64,000 nt of DNA from NCBI GenBank assembly GCA_964036315.1, contig OZ038517.1, positions 57,374,156 to 57,438,155 on the forward strand, read 5' to 3'. The notes beneath the pieces are model-generated. The model was not told the DNA's origin. It made no database searches and worked only from the letters and a program-made list of their open reading frames with translations. Of the stretch, positions 24,238-35,772 are shown piece by piece; position 1 is the stretch's first letter; the number at the start of each line of letters is the position of its first letter. The translations under genes were made by a program, and so were the position numbers. This DNA comes from Acanthosepion esculentum. Lineage: Eukaryota; Mollusca; Cephalopoda; Sepiida; Sepiidae.

Positions 24238-25189
24238 GCAAAAGCTTGATAAACCATAAAAAAACAATCAATTTAAATTGACAAGTTTGTAGTTTGATAA
24301 ATGAATAAGACTATTTTTTGGTTAATTTGGTAAATTAAATGTTGGCATTAATGTATATAAAGTGATAATATGAATAATTTTTAAGGAAAGAAAAAATAAA
24401 ATGAAATATACGGATCCAAGTCACTAATTTAAAAAAAGGTAGATCAGTAGTAATGAATTTGAAGAGATAAAATTACTTCTGTTTTTTTTCAACATGATAT
24501 TTATCAACTGACAGAAAATATATAATATGTAATGAGTGTATAAAGGGATTCATTTGTAAATATTGAAAATACAATTTTTAAATTTTTGGGACCTTCATGA
24601 AACATTGAAATTTAATGGATTTTGAGAAAACTGTTACACATTTATAATTACTTGTTACAATTATCATTTAAAAAGGGATTAAATTGAAATCTTATATTTC
24701 ATACTAAAAGTAGATAATTCCTTTATTGATTCACTCTTAGAGATTTTGAAATGATGCAAATGTTACTATCTAGGATTGTTGTTGACACACAATTTTTAAA
24801 AAATTATTAAAGAACATCTGAAAAGTGGATGTAAATGTAAACACTTGCATCACTACTGCTTTTGTTATATACATATTATTTGAAGAAAACAGAATTAAAT
24901 AAATATCAGCAGAGATATTTGAATAAAGATTTTCATTCTTATTGATTTATAATCACTTTGGGAAATTGAGGTCTGTTTTCAAAATGAGAACCAATTTTTT
25001 TTATTATTTGCTATTTATAGCATTAACATATGTAGCCTACTTTAAACAATATATTCTGTTTACATTGAGAGAACAACACTAAATCAAATTTAGTAAAAAA
25101 TTTATAAATCTGTTCTTTAGTTACCTTACTGGTGGGTTCATATATACAAATCATAGTAATATTATACTTTAGTTATGCTATATTAGCAA

Positions 25190-25515
25190 GCGCTTCCTTT
25201 CTATATATCATGCCTCTTCTGCATGTGGACAATCATGGCCTTCATGGTATTACTTGACCCCCAACTCCTTTCACTTGTGGTATTAATTCTTCAATTAATT
25301 TGCTTCAGCACACCCTGTGAGTATTAGATTTTCCAAACTCTCTTTCCTCATTATATATCCTAAAACATTCAGTTGTCTCTTTTTGATAGTTAGCAACAAT
25401 ATCTTGGTACTTTGTTATTCTCTTTAAAGCTTCTTCATTTGTTACATGTTCTGTCCATGATATTAACATTTGTCAGTGAAACCACATCTTAATTGCTTAA
25501 AATCTTTTTTCATTT
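25190..25515 (-). pseudogene. LINE C-terminal fragment (RTE-like tail)
   Basis: The minus strand reads SWTEHVTNEEALKRITKYQ at about 25465-25405, followed by a YQKETTECFRIYNEEREFGK-like stretch. This corresponds to the common WTEHVTNEEVLRR...IKRRKTEYLGHIMR tail after the reverse transcriptase in a widespread animal LINE group. It has several stops. Similar tail wording (CATGCCTCTTCTG) recurs inverted at 34.66 kb. Confidence 0.6.
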
Positions 25516-25576
25516 ATGATGAAATATTTCAGTATTCATTGTCATATACAAGTTTAGACATGACAGTAATCCATCC

Positions 25577-26425
25577 CTCTTCTTTGTCAAAGAATCTGCA
25601 ATGTTATCAGTCCTGACCTAGCATCACAGATTCAGTCACTTGACATAGCAATCTGCACCTTGTTTCTTTGTTTCTAATGTTATATTTTTCAATTTAATTT
25701 TTTTTTTTTTTTTAATAATTGAATTATTAAATTTATTGGATAACACTGAAATACATTATAGTATAAAAAGAAATGGTAAGTTCAATCTAAGGGAAACAAT
25801 AATTGAAACAAAGCAAGTTCAGTCGGCCAATTCCAGAACAACGTAACTTAATTCCTGAAAAGTATCTTTTGCTAGTACTATGCATCTTTGAATTTTTGTT
25901 GCACTTTCTATAATCTGTCTACCATTCATCCATGCATTGATTATTGCTACCACATCTGGTTGGGTATTTATGTTATGTGTTGACAAAATCCAAAGAAAAT
26001 CTGCAATGTTATCAGTCCTGTCCTAGCATCACAGATTCAATCACTTTCCTACTGCTATAATGTAGCTTCTCTACCTTTTCTATAAATATTTTCATAGTAA
26101 TTGTTCCTCCTTGATACCCCAACTTTATGAATTTAAGTGCAGTACTAGATTGGCAGCTAGGTTTCATCATTTTACAATTAAAATTACTAATCATAAATTC
26201 TATGCTAACAGTTTCTTTTAACACTTCTCACTTGTGAAACTCTCTTCAGACTTCTTGCTTTCCAGTCAACTTTTCTTCAAAAATTTAAAGGAATAACAGG
26301 TATTTCTTAATTACTGTTATTCCTTTTCTCTCCTTAAATAAACTTTTACTTTTTCTCATATTCTTTCACTCTTGCCAGCCTCCTTGCATCTTAGTAGATT
26401 TATTGCCTTGTTTGGAGTGAAATGA
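25577..26425 (+). pseudogene. Two LINE 3' fragments in the same orientation
   Basis: A first short piece (25580-25680) and a second longer one (about 25925-26425) share CTGCAATGTTATCAGTCCTG and CCTAGCATCACAGATTCA. Both come from the NVIGP...LYEFK end of the LINE family at 48.3 kb. The second ends with the family's 3' tail (ATTGCCTTGTTTGGAGTGAAA). Between them lies a poly-T stretch (25696-25714) and about 200 bases of another, unrecognised repeat. Confidence 0.65.
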
Positions 26426-26669
26426 TTAAAAAAGGAAAATGTTATTACACAATGTTGAATTTCTCTACCTGCTTGATTTTGACATCCCCAGTGCATAGTT
26501 CAGATCTTAAGCTGTCCGTTTTTCTCACCACTTACAATTAATGTTTAGCAAGAAGGTTTAAAAAAAATTATGTTATAATATTGTTGATGGTAGTCAAATC
26601 ATAATTAAAGGAGAAAAAAAAAATTTAAGTTATTTATTTTTAATGATGATTTTTTTTGTCTTTTTAATT

Positions 26670-27010
26670 TTTGTTTTTATATCATTGGTCACTCAGTACA
26701 AGGCCCGAAGTTGAGGGTTATTGAATGACATTGTTGTTAGGGCATAAAGGGAGGAAGTCAGAAATATATATCATGAGGATATGTAGGATAGATAACTGAT
26801 GTCCCTAGACTTGATGAGGTTAAGATTGTTGTGATCAGTAATTTCTGAGAAACAAACTTCCTCCTTACCAATGGAATATAGAAATGTGGATGAGTCAGCC
26901 CTGTGTATGCAGCATGGTGGGTCCTAGATGTGAAGGTCTGAACTGGTGAAACAAAGGAATGTAGCTTGTCTGGACATTTGCCATGAAAATAAGGGATAGA
27001 ATAGCAACAT
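26670..27010 (-). repeat. LINE 3' UTR copy (same family as 5.7 kb)
   Basis: Shares order and words with 5690-6010: ACAAGG, AGACTTGA..AGGTTAAGATTG, ACCAATGGAATA, GGTGGGTCCTAGATGTGAAG, and GCTTGTCTGGACATTTGCCATG against CAGTTCATCTGATCATTTTCCATG. It is 5'-truncated, without reverse transcriptase, and antisense to GIT. Confidence 0.65.
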
Positions 27011-27214
27011 TCTGTCTTTAAAAGAATTTAATAATTGGGATTTTGTTTGAATCTCATTGTTCTTTAATTTTAACTCATTATTATCTTAGTTATTATTATT
27101 ATTATTGCTTGCTTCTATTAATTCTTTTTTTCTTTTTTAATAATGCTTCTCAAATGTTTTATTCATTTCTATCAAATTTTTTATGCTAATTACAATTTTC
27201 TTGATTTTTTTCAG

Positions 27215-27260
27215 ATCACCGGTGTAACCATCATTTCATCATCCCCGAGATGGCTGACAG
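27215..27260 (+). CDS. GIT: GIT exon D (short form), end of ankyrin region
   Basis: 46 nt to the first donor, phase 1 in and phase 2 out, after TTTTTTCAG. It codes (D)HRCNHHFIIPEMAD and matches the family's DHKNGHYIIPQMADS. If CAG/GTTGGT at 27260/27261 is the donor, joining to exon F gives MADSSLDISELAK or MADSLDISELAK, the conserved junction into the Spa2-homology domain. This fits the family so well that I take it as the ancestral form. Confidence 0.9.
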
Positions 27261-27296
27261 GTTGGTAGATTTCGGTTCTGATATGGGCAGTCGACA
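27261..27296 (+). CDS. GIT: GIT exon D 36-nt extension, alternative donor
   Basis: The open frame continues past the first donor as RLVDFGSDMGSR, up to a second donor CGACA/GTAAGA at 27296/27297. The intron side of this donor (GTAAGA) is stronger than that of the first (GTTGGT). The extension is exactly 36 nt and keeps phase 2, so both forms join exon E or exon F in frame. It adds 12 residues just before the Spa2-homology domain. No RNA evidence is available here. Confidence 0.65.
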
Positions 27297-27595
27297 GTAA
27301 GAATACATTTTATACTTCTTATGCTTAAATGCTCTCTGTTAATAACTAAAAAGCCCTAGCTTCAAGCACCACAATCCTGGAAGCAGAAGATAGCAACAGA
27401 ATATGGGTTTGGTGGGAATATTCCTCTTTTTTTCTTTCCCATTCTCTTTTTTTTGCTTATTTATTTTTTTGTCACAGCTGGAAATAAATCTAAATCTGAT
27501 TTCTATATATTTTCTCAGTTTCTCTTGCTCTTATCAAACTTGCCACATTGCAAAAAGGTTTCTTTAAATTTTTTCCTATTAGGCTTTTCTTTTAT

Positions 27596-27634
27596 AATTC
27601 AATATATTTCAAATCATTTGAAATATATTGAATT
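27596..27634. repeat. 39-bp perfect palindrome
   Basis: Two 19-base arms (AATTCAATATATTTCAAAT and its complement) with a one-base centre. Confidence 0.95.
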
Positions 27635-28371
27635 TGCTGTTGGTTTTTATAGTAAATCAACATCACATTTGAAGTTATTTACTGTAGAAATTCATTGCAA
27701 ATAGTTTCCTATAGAAGTGCTTTTTCAATGATTTGCATTAACATTTAATCAAAATTCATAATTAAAAAATTGGGTTAGAAACAAGAAAAAAAATTCAAAT
27801 TTTATTAGAAACAATTCTTATTGAAATTGATGAATTCAGAAATGCTGACAGTTGGTTGGATTAATTGGCATCCTTAGCTGTGGATTGAAGCAATTAACTT
27901 TAATTTGTTTATGATTGTATATCATTAACACAATCAAGTTTGAGTGAAGGATTTTTAAAAAATAATATTTTGGTAAAGAAGATTTTATAAAGTTTAGTAT
28001 AAAATACTTTTCATTCTTTTTTTTTGCCACTGCAATCTTTTATAATTTAAAAAAAAATTATTATGCTGTGTTTTTAGCTTTGCTAATCTTAGCATGCTTG
28101 TGTGCATTTCTGTGTGTACAAGTTTTTAAATCTGAAATTTGAGATGTTAGTTGCTCTATAAAGTTATGCATGTTTGTTAAATGTTATTTCTAATTTGCTA
28201 AGTTGATTAATTTGCAGCAGCATTTCGTTTCTTTTAAATTGATTGGTTTCTTTAATGAAATTAGTTGGCCTTGCTTAGGTTAAAATGGTTTCCAATATAT
28301 AAACCTCATTTGGCCTGTTTGCTCATCTCTCTATTTACCAGCATCACTATAGAAAATTAGAAGTGAGCTTT

Positions 28372-28372
<1 letters not shown>

Positions 28373-28404
<32 letters not shown>
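28373..28404. repeat. Poly-T tract, 32 bases
   Basis: An uninterrupted T run with no element recognised on either side. Confidence 0.95.
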
Positions 28405-28408
<4 letters not shown>

Positions 28409-29111
28409 AAAAGGAAAGATCCAGTGTGTATTATAATGAAGTCTTTTTATCTGACTTGTTTGTCCAAGATCAAAGAATAGTATTTTTTTTTATTTCTCAG
28501 TAAAGCAGGTTTATTTGAAATATCTTTTCACATGCGTATACTGCATTTAGGGGAATTTTCAACTGATTTGAAGCTCCTAAATATCCAACTGAAAATGTCC
28601 TCTTTAAAAAAAATGTTGGAAGTCTTATGTGAAATTTTCTGAAGAAAAACAGGAATTTTGAGACTTTTCAGTGCTTCAGAAGACAACCTAATTATTATTT
28701 TATAACCTGATTATTGTTAAACTCTAAAAAGATTTTATTTTAATTTGAGTCTCTATTATCAATTTTGAATTAGCAATGGATTATGGAGGTTGTTCAGTTT
28801 CTTGAGCATTTTTTGATATGCAGACTACATGTTGCTAGAATCAGGTTGTTTAGCAGTTGTATTGTAAGGGAAGTAATTCTTCAAACAAAAGTAATTTTTT
28901 AATTTGTCAACTAACAAAAGCAACTAAAGATCATATCCTCAATTGCTTGGTAATTGTTGTTAGTCGTAAAATTTGTATTTTGAATAAATGTGTCACAAAT
29001 GGCATTTTTACTCATTTTGATAATATCTGTTAATTTTGAAGAGTGGCTGTATTGTCTATATTTTGAGTATCAGTAGCTTACTAATATATATTTAATTTTT
29101 CCTTCTCTTAA

Positions 29112-29440
29112 CCCATTGAACCCTTAATTTCTTGGCCCTCAGATACACCTTTACTATTTCTCATGCAGTAGATCTATTATGCTTTTTGTGAACTGGACTA
29201 GGAATGTTTTTGTCAAATCTATTTTGAAATTCACAAAAAAATCAAGCCTAAAAAACTGAAACTTCACTTCAGGGGGAAGACATTTTTGTTTAATCCTATC
29301 CCATAATTCCAATAAAACAAAGGCTGTGAATGGCTGCTATATTAAGCCTTTTATTATTAGTACTTGATCTTCCAAAACATGAAATATTGGACTTGGCTAT
29401 AGTAAAATAGTGTTCAGCCTGAAATATCCAGCTCAAAGGG
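29112..29440. mobile_element. piggyBac-like MITE, 329 bp
   Basis: Flanked by TTAA on both sides (29108-29111 and 29441-29444). The ends are CCCATTGAACCC and, on the complement of the right end, CCCTTTGAGCTGG. TTAA duplication with CCCTTTGA-type ends is the hallmark of piggyBac-like transposons. There is no transposase inside, so it is non-autonomous. Confidence 0.75.
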
Positions 29441-31019
29441 TTAAAGAATTACAGCATATGTTGAAATATTTGATTTTCATTAATTTTGGTGCTTTTGACC
29501 TTCATAAACTGAATAGTTACAAAGCACTTTGCCAATGTCAGAAATTCCAGACTATGGTTCTGGCTGTGACAGAAAGTATTACAATTCAAACAAATTTTAT
29601 ACAAAAATTTGTATTTTCTGGTTAGTACTTGTCCCTTTTTCTAGTGTCTTATAAGAACAATTTTTTCTCTTGGAAAAAGAAAAAACAGCAACCTTTTGTG
29701 TTGGAGAATTGCTTTAAAACATAAAGAAGAATAAATAATAATATTTAACTGATCATAATCAAGTCATCATTTTTTTTCTTTTTGATTTAGGAATTATTTT
29801 CCCTTAGAAGAAGTATTTTAAGTGAACTTATTGATACATTGGGTTATTCATTGTCACAGAAGATAATGAATTAACCTCTGTAGACTTTAATTGTAGTTTC
29901 TAAATGTCATAGTGATGTTACTATTTTCATAGATTCTGAATGCAATTTGAAGCTGACTTGATTATCATCCCTACCTAGTCTGTCTATTAATTATAGATAT
30001 TTTTAAAGATTAGATTTGAAAAATGTTTCCAACTTAGTCTTTTGTGCTTCTGCTTCTTTGTGACTGTGATTTATCTGCTTTTTATATTTTTAAAATATTA
30101 TGGGATATTTTTCTCCTTTTTTTTTTGTTCATATATGCACATTTTTAAACTGCTGCTTTCTTTGCTCAGCTAACAGATTACAGATAATCACAAGAAATTA
30201 TTGATCTATTGGTTAACAGAAATGTTATTTATGACTCTAGTTATATGTGACAGCAATCACTCCTGGATATCCTTAAAAACATTGCTTGTAATTTTTTTTC
30301 TTGCTAATTGAAAGATCATATAATATCGTCAATTCTGGGTGATGTTTAATGATCCCTTTTGCATATATTATACAAAAATGTTTTGAAATGGCCAGGAATT
30401 TTATTTAGTTTTTCTAAGCAAGAATGTTGGGAGTTCAAAATAGATAAGCAGAGATATAAATAAATGTTTTCTTGCACCTTTATATTTGAGAAGATTAATT
30501 TTTCTTCACTGAATATTTTAATATCTTTTTGTATATTTTAAAAAATTCCTTTGAAGTGAATAATTATAAGTGATAATTGTTCAAACTTTAGGTATACTTT
30601 TCAAGTGCTATCCATTGCAACTAATGTAAGGCTCTTATGGAATAGTGTATTTGATAGATTCTTTGTTTCAGTTATTGTTTTGGTTTTAAATGTTAATAGA
30701 ATTCTTTGGTTATTTTGTGATGTCACTTCTCTGACTACACTATCTGTAAGGATATTAATTCCTTTCAAGTTAGATATTTGTTCTAAAATATAACTAGAAT
30801 ACTTGACATGTTATTAGATGAGACTTAATGTATTTTCTGTTAATAAGCCCAGTAAAAGGAAGCAAAGTTGTGCAATTCTTCTATTCACTTGCAATTTGAT
30901 TATATATTTTTATATATAGTTTTATATTGTAGAATTAGAGTTCTACATTCTCTGTTTTAAACCTGTTAAAAGAAGATCACAGCTAAGTATTCTCAGTTTG
31001 TGCTGAACCCATTAAAATC

Positions 31020-31440
31020 AGCTCCAGAGTTCAGTATGAAAAAATACTTTCTGATTGGTCCATAAATAATAATGTCATGTTGTTTCTGCCTACGTCTGCA
31101 TGGTTGACCTTGAGTTGACCTGTTCAGAGTTCAATGTGCCAAAAATTGGTAAACATTCTCTCAAGTCTCTCATGTGATCAAGAAAACTCATAAATATGAA
31201 ACTTTGACATCTGTGTATGAATTTCATACAAAGAGTGTGAGTTCAATACCTGGTTAAGGCGGTGGAGAACTTGGAGAGGGGAATTAACAGATGATAACTG
31301 ATAACTGACATCCATTAGACATGGCACGTGGAACTAGAACAGTCTACCCCAGTGAGTGAAATAAAGGGTTCAGTTTGACATTCAAACCACCTGAAGAAGG
31401 CCGGAGCGTACAATGGCTGAAATATTGTAATAAATATGGC
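31020..31440 (+). repeat. Penelope-type terminal repeat candidate with hammerhead-like core
   Basis: A less AT-rich segment ending CCTGAAGAAGGCCGGAGCG and GGCTGAAATATTGTAATAAA. This resembles the CTGA(N)GAAG...GAAAC ending of Penelope-element terminal repeats, which carry minimal hammerhead ribozymes. No coding part accompanies it. See findings for the core. Confidence 0.35.
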
Positions 31441-31699
31441 AACAATAGTCCGAATAATGTAAATAGTGTATATAATACTTCATCTCAGAAATATAGACAG
31501 ATACTGAAATATCTGCCTATTTGATTATTTCTCTTGTTGTTGTTGTCTTTGTTGCATTTGATTTTAGTAAAAATAGTAGAGGGTCAGTTTAATTTGTATT
31601 TGTTATGGATACAGATTGGCTAATCCACTACAATAGTAAATATAAAAATATATTAGAATGAAACATTTCTTGTCATTTTTGTCCATGCAGAATGAGCCA

Positions 31700-31930
31700 A
31701 GCATAGGTGTTGTCAGAAAGTATACCTTCATGCGAAGCTTAAGTGGGAGTAATCCTAGGGTATATTTTTAAGTAATTCATGGGTGTGGTCTTGAGGTACA
31801 CTGAGGTGTAATTAGAGAATATGCTTTAATGCAAAGCATGGGTTTAGTATGGGCTGTATACATTCATGTGAAGTTTGCATGATGTCCAAGGGTAAAATTT
31901 TGTGTGAAGCTTAGGTGTTGTTTTGTTTTG
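31700..31930. repeat. Degenerate tandem repeat, period about 50-60
   Basis: Diverged units each contain a TATAC/TATGC..TTCATG or TTAATG..GAAG/AAAGC..GGTGT pattern (31715, 31825, 31858, 31890 and neighbours). Confidence 0.4.
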
Positions 31931-32553
31931 GGTGTTTTTATCATAATTGTGGTGTCTGTAATTTTTTTTAATGATTGTCTAAACCATAAAAAACACACAA
32001 AAAAATAACAAAAACTATGTTTATACTATTTTATATAAAATAAGTTAAGATATTATAATGCATTTATAAAAAGGTAATTTAATACTGGGTACTATATTTT
32101 ATTACCTGATCCTTTCAAAAAGGCCTAATCAAGCAATCATATTCATATCATTTGTAGTTATTTTCACATTGTCATTAAGTGATACATGAATGAAAATTAT
32201 ATTATAACATTAAATAAAAAGTTATCAAAATCTAGATATTTTGTAAAATAACCAAGCAAAAATTAGATGATGCAGTTGATTGTATTATACCATATTGAAC
32301 TTCCATGTCTTGCTAGAAGAATTTGGCTTGACCATGTCAAAACACTAGTTCAACTGCACATCTGTTTAATTAAAGGGAGTAAATATGCTGTCATATTACA
32401 CATACTTATATCAGAAACATGTAATAATTGTTTTTCTTTGTATAAAACTTCAGATGAATATCTTCACTGATCTATTAAAGTTAATGTTGTTTACATTATA
32501 TAATTAAAATAATTATTGTTCATATTATATAATAAAATTCATTTCTGGTGATT

Positions 32554-32556
<3 letters not shown>

Positions 32557-32620
<64 letters not shown>
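32557..32620. repeat. (TG)n(TA)n compound microsatellite
   Basis: About 7 TG units followed by 25 TA units. Confidence 0.95.
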
Positions 32621-32621
<1 letters not shown>

Positions 32622-33479
32622 CATTATAACTTTGTTTTCATGAGCATATTTGCAATGTTGTGTCTATATTTGTTTAAATATATGTTGTTCTTTATATGTC
32701 TACTAACACAAAGTTCACATTTACTGAAAAAGAAGAGTGAAAAATAATTTCAAATTTGAAAAGTTTAATTTCATAATTTTAACATAAATAAAAAATTTCA
32801 AAGGCACCAACTGCTGTTGATATGATTTAAATTCTCTTAAAATAAAAAAAAAAGTTTTAATTTAGTTTATTAAATTTTTTACTTAGTAATTTCTTCTCAA
32901 TAGTTTAACTGCTGTTTAGATAGTCATGGATTTGTGTTGGGGGACTAGTTTTTGTGCTCAAAACTTGCAAAATCATCATTTAGAAAAATGTGTAAATTGA
33001 GATTAATTCACATTATACTAGCTTGTAATAAAATTAGCAATATTCAGTCTATACATTTGATGCAGAATATATAATAATAAATATTTGTTGAACACAATTA
33101 ACATTAATACAAGACAATATTGACTTTTCAGATATGAATGTACTCATTAGCAATGATTTGTGAAAATATATTCAATGCACTTTATCTGATTTTATTGCAC
33201 AACTTGATATTTCCACAATAAAATTGCTATTATCTAAATAATGTTGGTAATTATTTAGGATATATTTATATAAGTAATGTATCATGTGAGTTTCAGCTTA
33301 TTTATCTTTATCTATCCTTATTAAAAATATTGATAATAGCTTGTTTTACAGATGTCAATTTTTAAATGCAAACAAATTGCAAATATAAATCCAAAAGATA
33401 TATGCCATATAAATATATATTTGCTTAATACAATATTTTGTGAATATCTGAGTAAATTATTATTTTACTTGTTAATGTG

Positions 33480-34330
33480 GGCTCTTTGACATCTTATAAC
33501 CTTCACCATTGTTTTATTCAGTGATTTTCTTAATGTTTCTACCATTTCAACTTTAACATTACTTGCAATCATACTTATTGTTTCAGAGATCTTTTTTTGA
33601 ATTTTGTTTTCCATTGTCATATACAAGTTTTAGAGGCTGGGAGCCATTCTATTAATTTGATACTTTTGGCAAGGTGGACAACAGTCAGCACTTCAAAATG
33701 TGAAGGATACATTGTCTTGCATAAATATACTGTTTAACTTCTTAGTTTTAACCTGTCTTACTCAGAATCTTGTCCAAAACTTCTATGCATTTATCTTTAT
33801 ACCATAATTAACTTTGAAGAGATTGATAATTTTACTGCCAATAATACTAGCCCAAACCCTTACTTTACCTTCTCTGTTGTCTTCTAAGTGGTGTTGCTTG
33901 ACTATTTGCATGAAGAACCTAACCTCTTGTCCAGTCATCTGGTCCATCTAATGTAACTCTACATTCATCATTAAAATTATTGTTGAAAAAATTAATTTTC
34001 ATATACATTTCTCTTTATGATATTTAGTTAAAGATATCAGTTTGGTTGTTCTTTTGTCTTTCGCCAATGTTATTAATATTTTACATCTTTTTTCTCTGGT
34101 TACCTTTGCAATACTCGCTACTTCAAATGCCTTCTTGCTGATTTTTTTTTTTATTTTTCTTAAATCCCTTTTTGGTGACATTCTTAAAGCCAGTTTTTTT
34201 TCTTCTTGTCAATGTTTTCAATTTCTCTTATAATTATTCTATGATCTCTATCTATTTTTTTTTTTGTAATTTCCATCATTGTGTGTCCATCACTCAATAA
34301 CTTTGGAATATTTTGTTCCTCTTTTGACAT
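33480..34330 (-). pseudogene. Heavily decayed Tc1-like transposase
   Basis: On the minus strand fragments align in order: KRDLRKIKKKISKKAFEVAS (N-terminal, 34175), FNDECRVTLDGPDDWTRG with a nearby RRQQ (about 33975-33870, around the first catalytic Asp), then SKIINL-like and NGSQP-like pieces down to about 33500. The order matches Tc1 transposases with FSDECRVTLDGP. It has many stops and frameshifts and the ends are not found. Confidence 0.5.
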
Positions 34331-34439
34331 ATTTTTCTTATGTCCTGTAACAATTTTTATATATCTGAAATGAAAAAATAAATGTCATTGTGGGACACAT
34401 AATGTAATGAGGAAAGAATGCTTGGTAAATTTGACACTC

Positions 34440-34680
34440 ATAGGATATATTTCATATGGCAAGAGTGACAGAAGGAAACCTCAAGTAACTTACCTAACAA
34501 GCTTTTGTAAATGGATGGCAGAATGGTCTGGAAGGTGTATTAAGGGGACTGACATTGCTTAGAGCTACAAAGGATAGGAAACTGAAGGAATTATTAATAT
34601 TTTTATAGAAAATTCTTATTCTGGTTTTAAGTAATTTTTCTTGATCGCCCAAGTCCAGAAGAGGCATGGCATATAAAATA
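34440..34680 (+). repeat. Possible LINE tail fragment
   Basis: Plus-strand frames contain ARVTEGNLK and GLTLLRATKDRK-like stretches, resembling the basic tail after LINE reverse transcriptases. The end contains CAGAAGAGGCATGGCATAT, the complement of the tail of the 25.2-kb LINE fragment. 34585-34645 also recurs at 37612-37677. Confidence 0.35.
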
Positions 34681-34836
34681 AAAATTAAAAAACCATATTA
34701 TTATATTTATTTACAGTATGGTGATCAACCCACTACTTGTATAGTAAAATCTCTAATTACCAAATGAGTTATTGTAAATATTTTTAATAAAAACAGATGA
34801 ATTGAAATTACATGGTATATTTATCATATAGATGTA

Positions 34837-35059
34837 CAGTTGTGGCCAAAATGTTCAGAACGGCATTGTTTTCATCAGAAAAGTAGGTATAAGTTTTTAT
34901 CAAAGTTTTTTTATATTCTATAATTTTCACAGACAATAAATACGATATTAATTGTTATTGTCTGAGATTTTGGTGTAATTTGAGAGGATAATACAAAAGT
35001 TATGGATGATTTAGTGATTTACTGCAAAATCCATGTTCTGAACATTTTGGCCGCAAATG
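34837..35059. mobile_element. Tc1/mariner-type MITE, 223 bp
   Basis: Flanked by TA on both sides. Inverted ends are CAGTTGTGGCCAAAATGTTC on the left and CATTTGCGGCCAAAATGTTC on the complement of the right, continuing AGAAC. No coding capacity. Confidence 0.88.
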
Positions 35060-35254
35060 TAAGTATATGCTGAAAACTTTTACCAACATTGATTGGGCAA
35101 TACCAATATTATTGTGAAAATATTGACTTGCATAATAAAATGTATTACTCTTCAGCAGTCAGGCAATAAGATGAATGTAATATGAGTTTTATAATGTGAA
35201 TATTATTTTTAAAATAGAGGGAAAACTAACTCCTTTTTCATTTAAAATGTGTGC

Positions 35255-35256
<2 letters not shown>

Positions 35257-35302
<46 letters not shown>
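35257..35302. repeat. (TTA)n microsatellite
   Basis: About 15 trinucleotide units. Confidence 0.95.
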
Positions 35303-35772
35303 GTTGTTTTTTTGACGTGTGCACAGGTGAGTATTTGAATTGCACTTTTTTGTCTGCACAGATTTTTGTTTTTTATTGTTACATATGTTTTTGGTATATT
35401 CTACTGTTTTTGTCATTCTGTTTATTTTTTTAAATCTTAGTTCATATTAAATGTTCAATTATTTTTTTTCACAAATTTGACATGTATTATTTTTCACACT
35501 TATAAGTAAAAATAGTATAAGCTATAAAGCCAAAAGTGATTTATGTTTTAAATAATTGTTTTAATGTGAAAAAATTACTCTATGAAGACATTTGCTGTGA
35601 ATAAGGATTGAAACCTCCTAATCCAAAACTTTGCCAACAAATTAAAAAATAAAGTGCATAATTTTATTTTTATTAAAAAAAAAATGACTGAAAACCTATA
35701 AGTACTTTTAACATTTTCTTCAACTTTTCATTTGTCATTAATCAATTATTTTAAATAAATCAATGTCACATA

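Larger units (their letters stand above)
23782..27214 (+). other. GIT intron C-D, 3.4 kb
   Basis: Starts GTAAGA and ends TTTTTTCAG. It holds a 5S/tRNA SINE, fragments of three LINEs and otherwise AT-rich sequence (24240-25190 without recognised content). Confidence 0.88.

Noticed and set aside
35189..35433. Poly-leucine / poly-isoleucine frames
   Set aside because: Translation of the (TTA)n microsatellite.
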